A stretch of 64,000 bases of DNA, from contig JAEZCJ010000187.1 in assembly GCA_023433615.1 (NCBI GenBank), positions 8,374-72,373 of the forward strand, written 5' to 3'. The notes beneath the pieces are model-generated. The model was not told where the DNA came from, did not search any database, and was given only the letters and a program-made list of their open reading frames with translations. This document shows, piece after piece, positions 40,984 to 49,922 of this stretch (the stretch's first letter is position 1; each line of letters begins with the position of its first letter). Both the position numbers and the translations under genes were made by a program. The DNA is from Bacillota bacterium. Lineage in GTDB: Bacteria; Bacillota; Bacilli; Paenibacillales; Paenibacillaceae.

Positions 40984-41012
40984 TTGGAAGTCGATTCGGA
41001 CAGGTGTATAAT
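40984..41012 (+). promoter_or_regulatory. SigA-type promoter of the cupin gene
   Basis: TTGGAA (40984-40989), a 17-base spacer, and TATAAT (41007-41012). AAGGAGGG follows before the ATG at 41045, giving a 5' leader of about 27 bases. The stretch 40759-40983 shows no gene. Confidence 0.8.
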
Positions 41013-41044
41013 GACGTACATGGGTAAGATGAAGGAGGGCTGGT

Positions 41045-41677
41045 ATGCCTGTTATCGGCAAGAATGGAACGATGCCGCAGTGGTGCGAGCTGAAGCGTTA
41101 TGAAGTGATGCGTCCCAGCATCGGCAAGCCGATTATGCTGCCTTATGTCGCGGGCAGGATGAAGCTGATGATTGCGGAGGGAAGCTGTACGATAAGGTTC
41201 GCGGGACAAGCGGTATCCGCGGAGCAAGGCGACCAGTTGGACGTGGCTGCGGACGGCGTGAACCTGGAAGTAGAGGCGACTGAGCCGAATACCGTGCTGA
41301 TCTGGCTGGCAGGCTCATGGGGCGAGGAGATCGGCAATGCGGGATTCTTCGCGTTGGAAGCGGCTGACGATCCCGGCAACGACGGCGATCCCGCCGATTA
41401 TCCGCGGAACACGAAGTTCGATCGGCACTACCACGACTGCGACGAATATTACGTGATCTATGAGGGAAGCGGCACGGTTTCGATCGGCGATCGTCTGCTG
41501 CCGGTCAAGGCAGGCGATTGCGTCGCGATCGGAATGGGCTGGCATCACGATATCCCGCAGGTGAAGCAGACGATCAAGGCGATTTACATGGAGACGACGC
41601 TCCAGGGTCAGAAGCGCACGGGGCATCTGTGGAATCATACGCATGGTCCGGCCGTTCCGGCATCGGACCGCAAGTAA
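41045..41677 (+). CDS. Two-part protein with C-terminal cupin domain
   Basis: A 210-residue protein. The C-terminal cupin has the His motif KFDRHYHDCDEYYVIYEGSGTVSIGDR and the second motif GDCVAIGMGWHHDIPQV. The N-terminal ~100 residues are beta-rich and include KLMIAEGSCTIRFAG, perhaps a second, degenerate cupin. A strong ribosome binding site AAGGAGGG and a near-ideal promoter lie upstream, so it is probably monocistronic and well expressed. The metal-dependent reaction is unknown. Confidence 0.78.
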   Translation: MPVIGKNGTMPQWCELKRYEVMRPSIGKPIMLPYVAGRMKLMIAEGSCTIRFAGQAVSAEQGDQLDVAADGVNLEVEATEPNTVLIWLAGSWGEEIGNAGFFALEAADDPGNDGDPADYPRNTKFDRHYHDCDEYYVIYEGSGTVSIGDRLLPVKAGDCVAIGMGWHHDIPQVKQTIKAIYMETTLQGQKRTGHLWNHTHGPAVPASDRK

Positions 41678-41690
41678 CGATTGTGCGTCA

Positions 41691-41737
41691 CGCAAACAAC
41701 CTCCTGTGCCTAGGAATAGGCCGGGAGGTTGTTTGCG
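41691..41737 (+). terminator. Hairpin terminator after the cupin gene
   Basis: CGCAAACAACCTCC (41691-41704) pairs perfectly over 14 bp with 41724-41737. Confidence 0.8.
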
Positions 41738-42027
41738 ATTCGCCGAGGGCGAGGGAGGGGCAGCGGAACGTACGGACGCTAATTCGAGTATATTGACCAT
41801 TCTGGCCGGCTAACGGAACGCGATGACCTTATTGGAGCGGGTCTTGACGATTACCGGTCCGACTCGTGCCGATAACGTCTCTTAGGTCCGTTACAAGCTG
41901 CCGCACCCGAGAATCAGCCGAATAGCGTCGCGGTGTTCCGATAGGTCGGAAGAAATCGCCATGCAGCTCGAGCCGACGTTGGCCATCCGTACGGCAAGAT
42001 TGCCGCTTCAACCCGCAGCGCAGACAG
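41738..42027. other. Gene-poor gap between convergent transcripts
   Basis: No convincing gene. On the minus strand one frame stays open across the whole stretch and includes RYSADSRVRQLVTDLRDVIG, but it lacks a start with a ribosome binding site and lies beyond the SNF2 terminator; it could be a gene remnant. Confidence 0.45.
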
Positions 42028-42065
42028 AAGACCGTCAGGGCATGACGCGAATTCCTGACGGTCTT
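42028..42065 (-). terminator. Hairpin terminator of the SNF2 helicase gene
   Basis: AAGACCGTCAGG (42028-42039) pairs with CCTGACGGTCTT (42054-42065), a 12-bp stem just after the SNF2 stop codon on the minus strand. Confidence 0.8.
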
Positions 42066-42067
42066 GG

Positions 42068-45000
42068 TTAGTTGACCCAATCGCGGCGGAGCGTGAACAG
42101 GTCCTTCAGTTCTTCCGTCGACAGCTCGGTAATCCATCCTTCGGAGCTGGCAATGACGTTGTCGCTCAACTGCTGCTTGTTCTCGAGCATCTCGTCGATC
42201 CGCTCCTCCAGCGTGCCGAGCGAGATGAACTTGTGAACCTGCACGTCGCGCGTCTGTCCCATCCGATAAGCGCGGTCCGTTGCTTGGTTCTCGACAGCCG
42301 GATTCCACCAGCGGTCATAGTGGAAGACATGGTTCGCGGCCGTAAGATTGAGACCGACGCCGCCTGCCTTCAGCGAGAGAATGAATACGCCGGTCTCGGC
42401 CATGCCTGCCTCCCGAGGGGCTTGGAATTGCTCGATCATGCGATCGCGGGCCGTCTTCGAGGTGCTCCCGTTCAGGTACAGCACAGGCTCTTGCAGCTCT
42501 TGGCTCAATACGGCCTGCAGCATCTGCCCCATTCCCACATACTGCGTAAAAATCAAGCAGCGCTCCCCTTCGTCCCGCACTTCCTTCACCATGGCGACGA
42601 GCCGCTCCAGCTTGGCGGAACGGCTGGCCAGCAGCTCCGTATCGAGCGGCATAGCGGCAGCGTTGGCGGTAGCGTTGGCACCAGCGCCGACGGGGGCAGC
42701 AGCCCGAGCACCGGCAGCAGTCCTAACATCAGCATCAGCATCGGCATCAGCGCCCGTCCCTGCGCCAACGGCAGCGCCGGTCCCAGCAGTTGTACCAGCC
42801 CCGGCCCCAGTCCCTGTCCCAGAATCGCCGCCAGCCTTAGCGCCGGCACCTGTACCTGCGGCCAATCCAGGCACCGCTTCCTTCGTCAGCAGCACCGGAT
42901 GGTCGCAGAGCTGTTTCAGCTGCGTCAACGCGGCCAGAATCGCGCCCTTGCGCTCGATCCCTTCGAGCTTCTGCATCTTCTCGAGCAGTTGATTCACGGT
43001 CTGCTCATATAGCGCGCCCTGCTCGGCGGTCAGCGGCACGTAGCTCTTCATCTCGTTCTTCTCCGGAAGGTCGAGCTGAATGGCCGGATCCTTCTTCTTG
43101 CGCCGCAGCATGAACGGCTTCACGAGCCGCTGCAGGTCGGCCGTGCGCTGCTCGTCGCGATCCCGCTCGATCGCGTTGGCGAACCGGGCCTGGAACCCCG
43201 CGGCGCTGCCGAGATAGCCCGGCGAGATGAAGTCGTAGATCGACCATAGCTCGGACAAGCGGTTCTCGATCGGCGTGCCGGTGAGCGCGACGCGATGCCG
43301 CGCCTTGAGGCTGCGTACGGCAATCGACTGCTTGGTCTGCGCGTTCTTGATGTTCTGTGCCTCGTCCAGGCAGACGGACGACCACGTTAGGCCCTGCAGC
43401 GTCTCTTGATCGAGAGCGGCAGTCGCGTACGAGGTCAGTACGATGTCGGACGCCATCGCCTCCGCGAGAAACCGCTCGCCGGCCTGCCGCCTGCTGCTGT
43501 AATGCAGCATGACGGACAGCGAAGGGGCGAAGCGGGCAAGCTCCTTCTGCCAGTTGCCCAGCACGGAGGTCGGGCAGATGATCAGCGCGGGCGAGGCTGC
43601 GCCGGCTTCGGCCATCGCCTCCTTGCGGCGGAGCAGGTAGGCAATGAGCTGCACCGTCTTCCCGAGGCCCATATCGTCGGCGAGGCAGGCGCCGAGGCCG
43701 TACTGGCCGAGGAAGGTCAGCCAAGCATAACCGTCCTCTTGATAACTGCGCAGCTCGGCACGCAGGCCGCCGGGTATCGGCAGCCTCGGCCATTCCGTCT
43801 GCTGGCCGAGCTGCGCGATCAGCTTCGCGAGATGCGCATTCAGCTCGACCTCGAGACGGACGCGCGCCTCATCTTCCTGCCGGGCTTGCCCCTCTTCCGG
43901 CGCATCGCCGCTGCCGAGCAGATGGAGCTGGAGCACGTCCTGGAACGATAGACCCTGCTCGCGGCTCATGCCGGCCATCGCCCGGCGAATCTGCTCGAGC
44001 AGCGCCGGGTCCAGCGAGATCCATTGGCCTCGGAAATTCACGAGCCGCTGTCCGCGCGCGACGAGCTCGGCGAACTCGGCCTCGGTGAGGTCGGCGTCGC
44101 CGATCGCGATGCGCCAGTCGAAGTCGATGATGGCGTCCAGCCCGAATAGCGACTGCCCGCGTCCGCCGGCCTGCGAAGACACCTTCGCGCGCAGCCGCGG
44201 CTTCTTCTTGCGCGCCGCTTCCCACCAGGCCGGCAGCAGTACCTGCCAGCCGGAGTCGAGCAGGCGTCGGCTGTCCTCCGCCAAGAACCGCCAGGCCGCT
44301 TCGTCGTTCAGCGGCTCGCCGAGCACGTCGGCGCTGCCGGCGTAATCGGCCTGCATGCCTGCGGCGGCGGGCAGTACCGCGCGCAGCCGGTCCAGCCAGC
44401 CCGCGGCGCGCTCCTCCACGTGAGCCGACCATGCGCTCGGCCATGATCCGGCCGCGGTGCCGTCCGCGGCCAGCCGCACCGGGACAAGCACGGACTCGTC
44501 GCGCTTGTCCTGGAGCGTCAGCCGGAGCCGCCACTCCGGCAGCTCCTCATCCGGCTCCAGCAGCTGCAGCGCCGGACGGAAGGGCGCCGTATCGGCACGC
44601 CAGCCGACGGCGACGAGCCAGCTGCGGGCGTCCAACCCAGCCGTCATGGCGCTGTCCACGCGCCATAGCAGAGGGAATTCGCGGCGTAGATCGGCCGTAT
44701 CGGCGTCCGTGCCGTAGTGCCGGGCTTCGACCGCGGCAGAATAAGCGGCCTGCAGCGCTGCGGCGAACCCGGCGCCTGCCTCGTCCTCGTTCTCGTCCGC
44801 GGCATCGGCCTGCGCCGCAGCCTCGCGCACGCGTTCTTCCAGCGCTTCATCCTCCCAGCGCCATTCCAGCGCGCCTCTCCGATAAGCCTCGAAGCTCGGC
44901 ACGTATCGCTTCTCCTCGATCGTGGCGCCTAGGAGCGGCGCGAGCCTTAGGAGCAGCTCGCCGTCGCCGCCCCAGGCCCAGCTCAGGTGCCGCGGCAGCT

Positions 45001-45247
45001 TGCCCTCGGCGAAGAACGGAATGACTTGCTCGGCCGGCAGAATGACGATATCGACGCCTTGCACCGGATGAACGACCAATTCCGTCCCGTAGAAGGAAGC
45101 TTCATGCCAGGCGAACAAGCGCTGCTTCAGATAGAGGCCGGACAATTCGTAGTGGTTGGCAGTCGAGCCGTAGATCAGCGCGTCGCCGCGATCGCTTAAC
45201 GCGACGTGCACGGCGATCGTATCGATGGTTGCAGGATGCATGCTCAT
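42068..45247 (-). CDS. SNF2-family helicase with a long low-complexity insert
   Basis: A 1059-residue superfamily 2 DNA translocase. The Walker A motif is LADDMGLGKTVQLIAYLL, motif II is VCLDEAQNIKN, motif III is VALTGTPIENRLSELWS, and the C-terminal lobe has LSLKAGGVGLNLTAANHVF and ENQATDRAYRMGQTR. The N-terminal ~450 residues are the SNF2-associated region of bacterial SWIM-partner helicases. Between the lobes, residues ~796-866 form a Gly/Ala/Thr/Asp-rich repeat (GTGTGAGAGTTAGTGAA), absent from typical members and carried by short DNA repeats at ~42652-42864. It overlaps the SWIM gene in an ATGA. Role: chromosome-associated, unknown. Confidence 0.92.
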   Translation of the reverse strand: MSMHPATIDTIAVHVALSDRGDALIYGSTANHYELSGLYLKQRLFAWHEASFYGTELVVHPVQGVDIVILPAEQVIPFFAEGKLPRHLSWAWGGDGELLLRLAPLLGATIEEKRYVPSFEAYRRGALEWRWEDEALEERVREAAAQADAADENEDEAGAGFAAALQAAYSAAVEARHYGTDADTADLRREFPLLWRVDSAMTAGLDARSWLVAVGWRADTAPFRPALQLLEPDEELPEWRLRLTLQDKRDESVLVPVRLAADGTAAGSWPSAWSAHVEERAAGWLDRLRAVLPAAAGMQADYAGSADVLGEPLNDEAAWRFLAEDSRRLLDSGWQVLLPAWWEAARKKKPRLRAKVSSQAGGRGQSLFGLDAIIDFDWRIAIGDADLTEAEFAELVARGQRLVNFRGQWISLDPALLEQIRRAMAGMSREQGLSFQDVLQLHLLGSGDAPEEGQARQEDEARVRLEVELNAHLAKLIAQLGQQTEWPRLPIPGGLRAELRSYQEDGYAWLTFLGQYGLGACLADDMGLGKTVQLIAYLLRRKEAMAEAGAASPALIICPTSVLGNWQKELARFAPSLSVMLHYSSRRQAGERFLAEAMASDIVLTSYATAALDQETLQGLTWSSVCLDEAQNIKNAQTKQSIAVRSLKARHRVALTGTPIENRLSELWSIYDFISPGYLGSAAGFQARFANAIERDRDEQRTADLQRLVKPFMLRRKKKDPAIQLDLPEKNEMKSYVPLTAEQGALYEQTVNQLLEKMQKLEGIERKGAILAALTQLKQLCDHPVLLTKEAVPGLAAGTGAGAKAGGDSGTGTGAGAGTTAGTGAAVGAGTGADADADADVRTAAGARAAAPVGAGANATANAAAMPLDTELLASRSAKLERLVAMVKEVRDEGERCLIFTQYVGMGQMLQAVLSQELQEPVLYLNGSTSKTARDRMIEQFQAPREAGMAETGVFILSLKAGGVGLNLTAANHVFHYDRWWNPAVENQATDRAYRMGQTRDVQVHKFISLGTLEERIDEMLENKQQLSDNVIASSEGWITELSTEELKDLFTLRRDWVN

Positions 45248-46881
45248 GGGATCAGCTTTCCTTTCCGCAGCTCTTCGTTCAGGGCGCGCAGCCGGCTGTG
45301 CCGGTCCGTGAATTCATACAAGAACGCCTCCCAGCGTTCGCTCTGCTTCAGCTTGGCATATAGCTTGGCCAGCCGCTTCAGCAGCTTGACCGCCGCCTTG
45401 TAGCTGCTGCGGTTCTTCTGCAGGACGTAGCGCTCGACGGCCTGGTGATAGAAGGGCAGCAGCAGCGCCGGCGCTTCCTTCTCGATCGGCTGCAGTACGG
45501 ACACGCGATAATCCAGCGGCTCGCTGCCGCGGCTGAGCTGATAGTCGATCCAATCCTGCCAGTGCCCGCGCGACAGCAGCAGCTCCTCGTAAATGCCGGC
45601 TGAGTAGGGCAGCATGCGGAGGCAGGCATCCAGCATGCGCGGCTCGGCCTCGGGAATCTCGTCCAATAGCCTCTCCCAGTATTGATAATAGGCCTGCAGC
45701 GTGTTCCTTCTATGCGTATGCAGCATCGGCCCGATCTCGGCCAGCCAAGCAGCCAGCCGCGGCCAGTCTTCCTTCCGGAGGAGCTCGCTTAAGTAACCGA
45801 GCAGATGCTCCGCGCCGGATGCTTCGCGCAGCAGGGCCCATGCCTCCTGATCTTGCCCGATGTAGAAGTGCATCCAGCCTTGCGCGAGCAGCCAATTATC
45901 GCGTGCCGGTTGTTTGCCCAGCTCCTCATCGGCCTGTGCCAGCTTCCGCAGCTCTTCGAGATAGAGCCCGGCACCGTCCGCGTGCGGACCGATCCATAGC
46001 TCCCACAGCTGATAATAGACGGGCGCCAGATAGGCCTGAATGGAAGATCTGGCGAGCATGCGGCGACGCAGCCAATCGATCGTCTCCTCCATGCTGGGCC
46101 AATGCTTTGAGCCGACGTATATCGCGATCTCTTGGTCGAACAACGATGCGATCTCTTCCTGCAGTCCTTCGATCGCCACTTGCGTCTGGTAGCCGATGAA
46201 TGAATCCTGCGCATACCCGAGGGGGGGAGCCGGCGTCGGTCGTACAAGCTTGTCGATTAGGAAGAGGCGGACATGCAGCTCGAACAGCGGCTCCAGCTCG
46301 CCGGGAAGCTGACGGGCAAACGCCCGAATCGCGGACTTGGCCTCGGTTGCGTAGCCCGTGTTCCGAACCATTCGCTCGAGCGGCGCTGCGCAGAGATTCA
46401 TGCAAGCATGCCATTCCGACACGGGCAGCTCTGCGATTCGTCCAGCCGCGGCCTCCAGCTTGGCCTGGTTCTCCTTCATGGTGCGGTCTTCCTGAGCCTG
46501 CTGGCGGCTCGCGTTCGCGGCTGCATTTGCATACGCGTTCACGATCGGACTGGATTTCGCATTTACGAGCGCATGGATCGATCGCCCCTGTTGATCGGCA
46601 TACGCCAGCAGAACTGCAACCATATGCTTGCAGTTTCCGTTAACTGGACAAGTGCAGGCGCTGAGCGTGAAGAAGTCGAGATTGAGCTCGACGCGATAGC
46701 TGTCCGTCCCTTCCACGACCGCCAGAATTTCCCGAGGCGCAGGAAGCGTCAACGTCCCTACACGCCCTTGCTTGTAGTATTGATAGCCCCGTTTAATCGT
46801 CACGTCATCGTAAAATTCCGCCACATCCTGCACGAGCATGCGCCATTGATCATCGTTCATTGCGTAAGCAAGCTTCGACAT
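45244..46881 (-). CDS. SWIM zinc-finger protein (SNF2 partner)
   Basis: A 545-residue protein with the SWIM zinc site ACTCPVNGNCKHMVAVLLAYA (CxC...CxH, residues ~75-95); the rest is helical, with repeats rich in Leu and Arg. Such proteins are encoded directly in front of SNF2 helicases and are thought to recruit DNA or protein partners. It overlaps the helicase gene by 4 bases. The first residues MSKLAYAMNDDQWRMLVQD agree with an ATG at 46881. No enzyme motif is seen. Confidence 0.88.
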   Translation of the reverse strand: MSKLAYAMNDDQWRMLVQDVAEFYDDVTIKRGYQYYKQGRVGTLTLPAPREILAVVEGTDSYRVELNLDFFTLSACTCPVNGNCKHMVAVLLAYADQQGRSIHALVNAKSSPIVNAYANAAANASRQQAQEDRTMKENQAKLEAAAGRIAELPVSEWHACMNLCAAPLERMVRNTGYATEAKSAIRAFARQLPGELEPLFELHVRLFLIDKLVRPTPAPPLGYAQDSFIGYQTQVAIEGLQEEIASLFDQEIAIYVGSKHWPSMEETIDWLRRRMLARSSIQAYLAPVYYQLWELWIGPHADGAGLYLEELRKLAQADEELGKQPARDNWLLAQGWMHFYIGQDQEAWALLREASGAEHLLGYLSELLRKEDWPRLAAWLAEIGPMLHTHRRNTLQAYYQYWERLLDEIPEAEPRMLDACLRMLPYSAGIYEELLLSRGHWQDWIDYQLSRGSEPLDYRVSVLQPIEKEAPALLLPFYHQAVERYVLQKNRSSYKAAVKLLKRLAKLYAKLKQSERWEAFLYEFTDRHSRLRALNEELRKGKLIP

Positions 46882-47042
46882 CGTTTCATTCTCCCGGTCC
46901 TGTAATTCCTCATATGGAGTTATTATAGCACATGTGTTCGTCTAAGAGTGGAGGCTGCTGCTCGGCGCGGCAGGAATATTCCGGCGGCAGGGCGAATGAA
47001 CTAGGATAGATCCAATTCTTTCATCGTGAGGAAGTGCTGCCC
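46882..47042. other. Divergent promoter region
   Basis: Lies between the leftward SWIM-SNF2 operon and the rightward membrane-protein gene. No gene is seen; GTGAGGA near 47026-47032 is the ribosome binding site of the rightward gene. Confidence 0.5.
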
Positions 47043-48140
47043 GTGGAGATACCTGTCAGCAGCATGGTTAGGCAAGGAAGATCCGCGCCGTCGACGCAAG
47101 CGCCTGTCGGGCAAGCGATCGATTTCGTGACGATACTGTTCGCGCTATGGCTCTTATCCGGGGTCTTCATCGACGGGTATGCCCATAGCCATATCGACGA
47201 GACGCTCGAAACCTTCTTCACTCCTTGGCATGCCGTGCTGTATTCGGGCTATCTGGCTAGTAGCGGGTGGCTCGCGTGGCTGCTCATCCGCAACTACCGG
47301 CTCGGCTTGAGGGGCATGCGCACGATTCCGATCGGATACGGAACCGGCGTCGTCGGCGCGATTCTTTTTGCCTTGGGCGGCATGGGCGACATGATCTGGC
47401 ATATCATCTTCGGCATCGAGGTCGGCATCGAAGCGTTGTACAGCCCGTCGCATCTGTTCTTGTTCGCGGGAGGCACGTTAATCGTGCTCAGCCCGTTCAA
47501 GCGGGCTTGGCATGAACGCGGGAGCGAGCCTGATGAGAAGAACGGCGGCGAGCCCGGCTTCCGCCGGATGCTGCCCGCACTGCTCTCTCTTGCATTCGCC
47601 GCCAGCTTCACCGCGTTCTTCGCGATGAATTTCTGGGCGTTCGGCCATGATTATGCGTCGCAGCATTACAATGCTTGGCGTCTGACGGCGACCTTCGATC
47701 GATCGATGCAGAATTATCTCTATGAGACGAGCCGGGTGATGGGCATCCTGAACATTCTCGTGACGAATGCGATCCTGTTCCTGCCGGTCTTATGGCTGCT
47801 CAAGCGCTGGCAGCCGCCGCTGGGCAGCTTCACGCTGCTGTGGACGGTTCCGCTGATCTTCATGACGATCCTGTCCGGCGGGAGCGATGCTTTCATGATC
47901 GTCGTCGGAGCGGGGACGGGGATCGCGGCGGATCTCCTATGGCGGTTCCTGCCTGCTCGACTGGCATATGCGAAGCCTTACGGGCTATTGGCCGTACTGT
48001 CCGCCATGATGTGGAGCGGATATTTCTGGGCTATCGATCAGAACGGTTACCTGGCGTGGGAGCCGGAATTCTGGGGCGGCGCGATCGTGCTGGCAGCTTT
48101 GAGCAGCGTGGCGCTTGCCAAGCTGAGCGAAGCCCGCTAA
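47043..48140 (+). CDS. Polytopic membrane protein of unknown function
   Basis: About 365 residues with eight or nine hydrophobic segments, for example FVTILFALWLLSGVFIDGY, GTGVVGAILFALGGMGDMIW, LLSLAFAASFTAFFAMNFWAF and LTNAILFLPVLWLLKRW-type stretches. Conserved-looking His residues in GYAHSHIDETLETFFTPWH could bind a metal. The start is ambiguous: GTG at 47034 or GTG at 47043, the latter nine bases after GAGGAA. It is followed by the csp locus on the same strand but has its own stop well before it. No family is recognised. Confidence 0.7.
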   Translation: MEIPVSSMVRQGRSAPSTQAPVGQAIDFVTILFALWLLSGVFIDGYAHSHIDETLETFFTPWHAVLYSGYLASSGWLAWLLIRNYRLGLRGMRTIPIGYGTGVVGAILFALGGMGDMIWHIIFGIEVGIEALYSPSHLFLFAGGTLIVLSPFKRAWHERGSEPDEKNGGEPGFRRMLPALLSLAFAASFTAFFAMNFWAFGHDYASQHYNAWRLTATFDRSMQNYLYETSRVMGILNILVTNAILFLPVLWLLKRWQPPLGSFTLLWTVPLIFMTILSGGSDAFMIVVGAGTGIAADLLWRFLPARLAYAKPYGLLAVLSAMMWSGYFWAIDQNGYLAWEPEFWGGAIVLAALSSVALAKLSEAR

Positions 48141-48171
48141 TGCGCGGAAGCCGGAGCGGGATTGATTACAT

Positions 48172-48200
48172 TTGCTATTCCGCTCCGGCTGTGGTAGGAT
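48172..48200 (+). promoter_or_regulatory. Promoter of the first csp locus
   Basis: TTGCTA (48172-48177), 17-base spacer, TAGGAT (48195-48200). The second csp locus has TTGCAG-N17-TATGGT in the same relative place, supporting both assignments. Confidence 0.75.
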
Positions 48201-48225
48201 AGAATTATTGAAATTATGACCTGTG

Positions 48226-48293
48226 AATTCACATATTGCAGAGGGTTATTATTTTGGTAATTGCCCTGTCCAATATGTGAATTTTTTATTTTT
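48226..48293 (+). promoter_or_regulatory. csp leader stem-loop with terminator-like T-run
   Basis: In the 5' leader of the cold-shock gene, AATTCACATATTG (48226-48238) pairs perfectly with CAATATGTGAATT (48271-48283), followed by TTTTATTTTT (48284-48293). The loop contains AGAGGGTTATTATTTTGG, which is repeated exactly in the leader of the other csp gene. The structure looks like an intrinsic terminator or attenuator about 45 bases before the start codon. A start-stop ATG-TAA lies at 48310-48315. Temperature control by this element is inference. Confidence 0.7.
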
Positions 48294-48338
48294 CGAGATA
48301 AAGAAGGTCATGTAAAAGAACGGAAGGAGGAATTTCCC

Positions 48339-48539
48339 ATGGAACAAGGAACAGTAAAGTGGTTCAACGCTGAGAAAGGCTTCGGCTTTATCGAGGTTGA
48401 AGGCGGCAATGACGTATTCGTGCACTTCAGCGCGATCGTTGGCGACGGCTTCAAATCGCTGGACGAAGGCCAACGCGTTGAATTCAACGTCACGCAAGGC
48501 CAACGCGGCCCGCAAGCCGAGAACGTAGTTAAGCTGTAG
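48339..48539 (+). CDS. csp: Cold-shock protein (CspA family)
   Basis: A 66-residue OB-fold cold-shock protein. RNP1 is KGFGFIEV and RNP2 is VFVHFSAI, the single-stranded nucleic-acid binding motifs. It begins MEQGTVKWFNAEKGFGF and ends AENVVKL. A strong AAGGAGGAA site precedes it. It differs from its paralogue at 59836 at only a few positions, such as MEQ/MQT, GFKS/GYKS and TQGQ/VQGN. It acts as an RNA chaperone in the cytoplasm. It is followed by a terminator and then a ydjO gene, as in the second locus. Confidence 0.97.
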   Translation: MEQGTVKWFNAEKGFGFIEVEGGNDVFVHFSAIVGDGFKSLDEGQRVEFNVTQGQRGPQAENVVKL

Positions 48540-48557
48540 TCGATCGCAGCAGCCAGG

Positions 48558-48588
48558 ATGCCCCGAACATCGCGTTTGGGGCATTTTT
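48558..48588 (+). terminator. Hairpin terminator after csp
   Basis: ATGCCCC (48558-48564) pairs with GGGGCAT (48578-48584) with AA/TT inside, followed by TTTTT. The same hairpin, in a slightly different form, follows the other csp gene, and in both cases ydjO lies downstream, so ydjO expression must come from read-through or its own promoter. Confidence 0.85.
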
Positions 48589-48717
48589 ATTTGCAGCCTG
48601 GCAGGCCTGTGTCGCCAATGCATGGATGCCGGCACAGCTGCATGAGACATGAGACGCAGTCGCAGGAGGAACGAATGCTCCCTTCGACACGATATCGATT
48701 CGGAAAGAGGGTACGGA

Positions 48718-48927
48718 ATGTACAATTCACGCAGAAAACCGCTCGATGCTCCTCAGGAATTGACGACCGTATGGTCGTGCACGACCGATAACTGTAAAGG
48801 ATGGATGCGGGATAACTTCGTGTTTGCCCATCTGCCCCTGTGCCCCCAGTGCCAGTCCGAAATGGTTAAGAGTGAGAGGCTGCTCTACGTTGTCGCCAAT
48901 ACAAGCCCGCTGCAGACCAAGCATTAA
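48718..48927 (+). CDS. ydjO: Cold-inducible YdjO-family protein
   Basis: A 69-residue protein. The two Cys pairs, WSCTTDNCKGWMRDNF and LCPQCQSEM, form a probable zinc-binding site (C-x5-C and C-x2-C). It begins MYNSRRKPLDAPQELTTVW. The YdjO family is recognised as cold-inducible in Bacillus, of unknown biochemical function. It is located just downstream of csp, as is the paralogue at 60137. The ATG at 48718 lies near a GAAAGAGG-type site. Confidence 0.88.
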   Translation: MYNSRRKPLDAPQELTTVWSCTTDNCKGWMRDNFVFAHLPLCPQCQSEMVKSERLLYVVANTSPLQTKH

Positions 48928-48952
48928 TTCAATCGCAATCTAATACCTACAT

Positions 48953-48980
48953 AGCCCCCGGCCGCCTGCGGTCGGGGGCT
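48953..48980. terminator. GC-rich hairpin terminator
   Basis: AGCCCCCG (48953-48960) pairs with CGGGGGCT (48973-48980), with more pairing inside (CCGC and GCGG). It ends the ydjO transcript. Confidence 0.7.
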
Positions 48981-49058
48981 GTGTGGCGTCCATCCCCCGT
49001 TATCCGGTATGATAGAGCATAGACGCAGCTGCATGCGAATGGGAAAGGGGCGAGCGGC

Positions 49059-49391
49059 ATGGCCATTGCCGAGCTTAGCGAACAAGATCTTCTCCGCAAG
49101 CTTGAGGAGAAGACGCCGGCCGAGGCAGTCCTTGTCTACACGGCATTCTGCGGTACGTGCCAATTGGCGGAGCGCATGCTCTCGATCGTCCAAGAGGCAG
49201 GGACCGAGGTCCCGATCCATAAGCTGAACATCAATTATGCACCGGTTCTGCGGGACCGCTGGGCCATCAAGAGCGTGCCCTGCCTTGTCCTGCTGCGTAA
49301 CGGCGAGCTTGCAGGCTTCGAATACGCGATGAAGGCCGTCGATTATTTATACAGCCGGTTACGCGAGCTTGAACGTAACGCTCATACATAA
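49059..49391 (+). CDS. Thioredoxin-family protein
   Basis: A 110-residue protein with the redox motif AFCGTCQLAERM (Cys31 and Cys34, CGTC rather than the usual CGPC) and the cis-Pro region SVPCLVLLRNGEL, which also has an additional Cys next to the cis-Pro. It is a cytoplasmic thiol-disulfide oxidoreductase. Its 3' end overlaps the region just before the small membrane-protein gene, and the two may be co-transcribed. Substrate unknown. Confidence 0.85.
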   Translation: MAIAELSEQDLLRKLEEKTPAEAVLVYTAFCGTCQLAERMLSIVQEAGTEVPIHKLNINYAPVLRDRWAIKSVPCLVLLRNGELAGFEYAMKAVDYLYSRLRELERNAHT

Positions 49392-49410
49392 GAAGAGAGG
49401 GGAGAATCCG

Positions 49411-49818
49411 ATGCGATTATTGCCTGATGCGCGAAGCGGCCGCTGGTGGAAGCTCGGAGGCTTAGCATTTGTAGCGGCAACGCTGTTGTTATGGTTGACT
49501 CGATTCGTGGTCGTGGGGCAGGCCTATACGCACACGCACGCATTCCGCTATATGCTGTTCGCCGCGCTGCTGGTATTGTTCTCGACGCTGGCGGGCTGGC
49601 TCGGCGCGCGTTGGCTGTGGCTGGCGACGATGGCTGGCATGCTGGTCGGTTTCGCGCTTATGGTACCTTACGCGAATGGCAGCGACGGAACAGGCTGGGA
49701 AGACCTGACGAGCCTTGCGTCATTCATGATGGCGATCTTCTACGGCATAGCGGGAGGCATCGTGCTCGAGCTTGCGGCATGGGCGTGGCGGAGGATTGCG
49801 AATCGGTCGCGCGGATGA
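49411..49818 (+). CDS. Small membrane protein (four segments)
   Basis: A 135-residue protein with four hydrophobic segments (LGGLAFVAATLLLWLTRFVV, FRYMLFAALLVLFSTLAGWLG, WLWLATMAGMLVGFALMV, ASFMMAIFYGIAGGIVLELA). The ATG at 49411 has GAGGGGAGAA about ten bases upstream. It follows the thioredoxin-like gene by 19 bases. No recognised family; function unknown. Confidence 0.65.
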   Translation: MRLLPDARSGRWWKLGGLAFVAATLLLWLTRFVVVGQAYTHTHAFRYMLFAALLVLFSTLAGWLGARWLWLATMAGMLVGFALMVPYANGSDGTGWEDLTSLASFMMAIFYGIAGGIVLELAAWAWRRIANRSRG

Positions 49819-49922
49819 ATGCATCGAGGCACTTTTTGTATGTTATTGGAGGAAAATGCTGGGATATGTCGAATAAATGCAGGAGGTTAGCAGTCGAATC
49901 GAGCAGATGAGGTAATCGTGCA

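Noticed and set aside
40867..41103. Plus-strand frame upstream of the 41045 cupin gene
   Set aside because: It overlaps the well-formed TTGGAA-N17-TATAAT promoter and has no protein-like features.
41829..42308. Open minus-strand frame across the SNF2 3' end and the following gap
   Set aside because: Most of it is the SNF2 gene in another frame. The remainder passes through a terminator hairpin and has no start with a ribosome binding site; at best a remnant.
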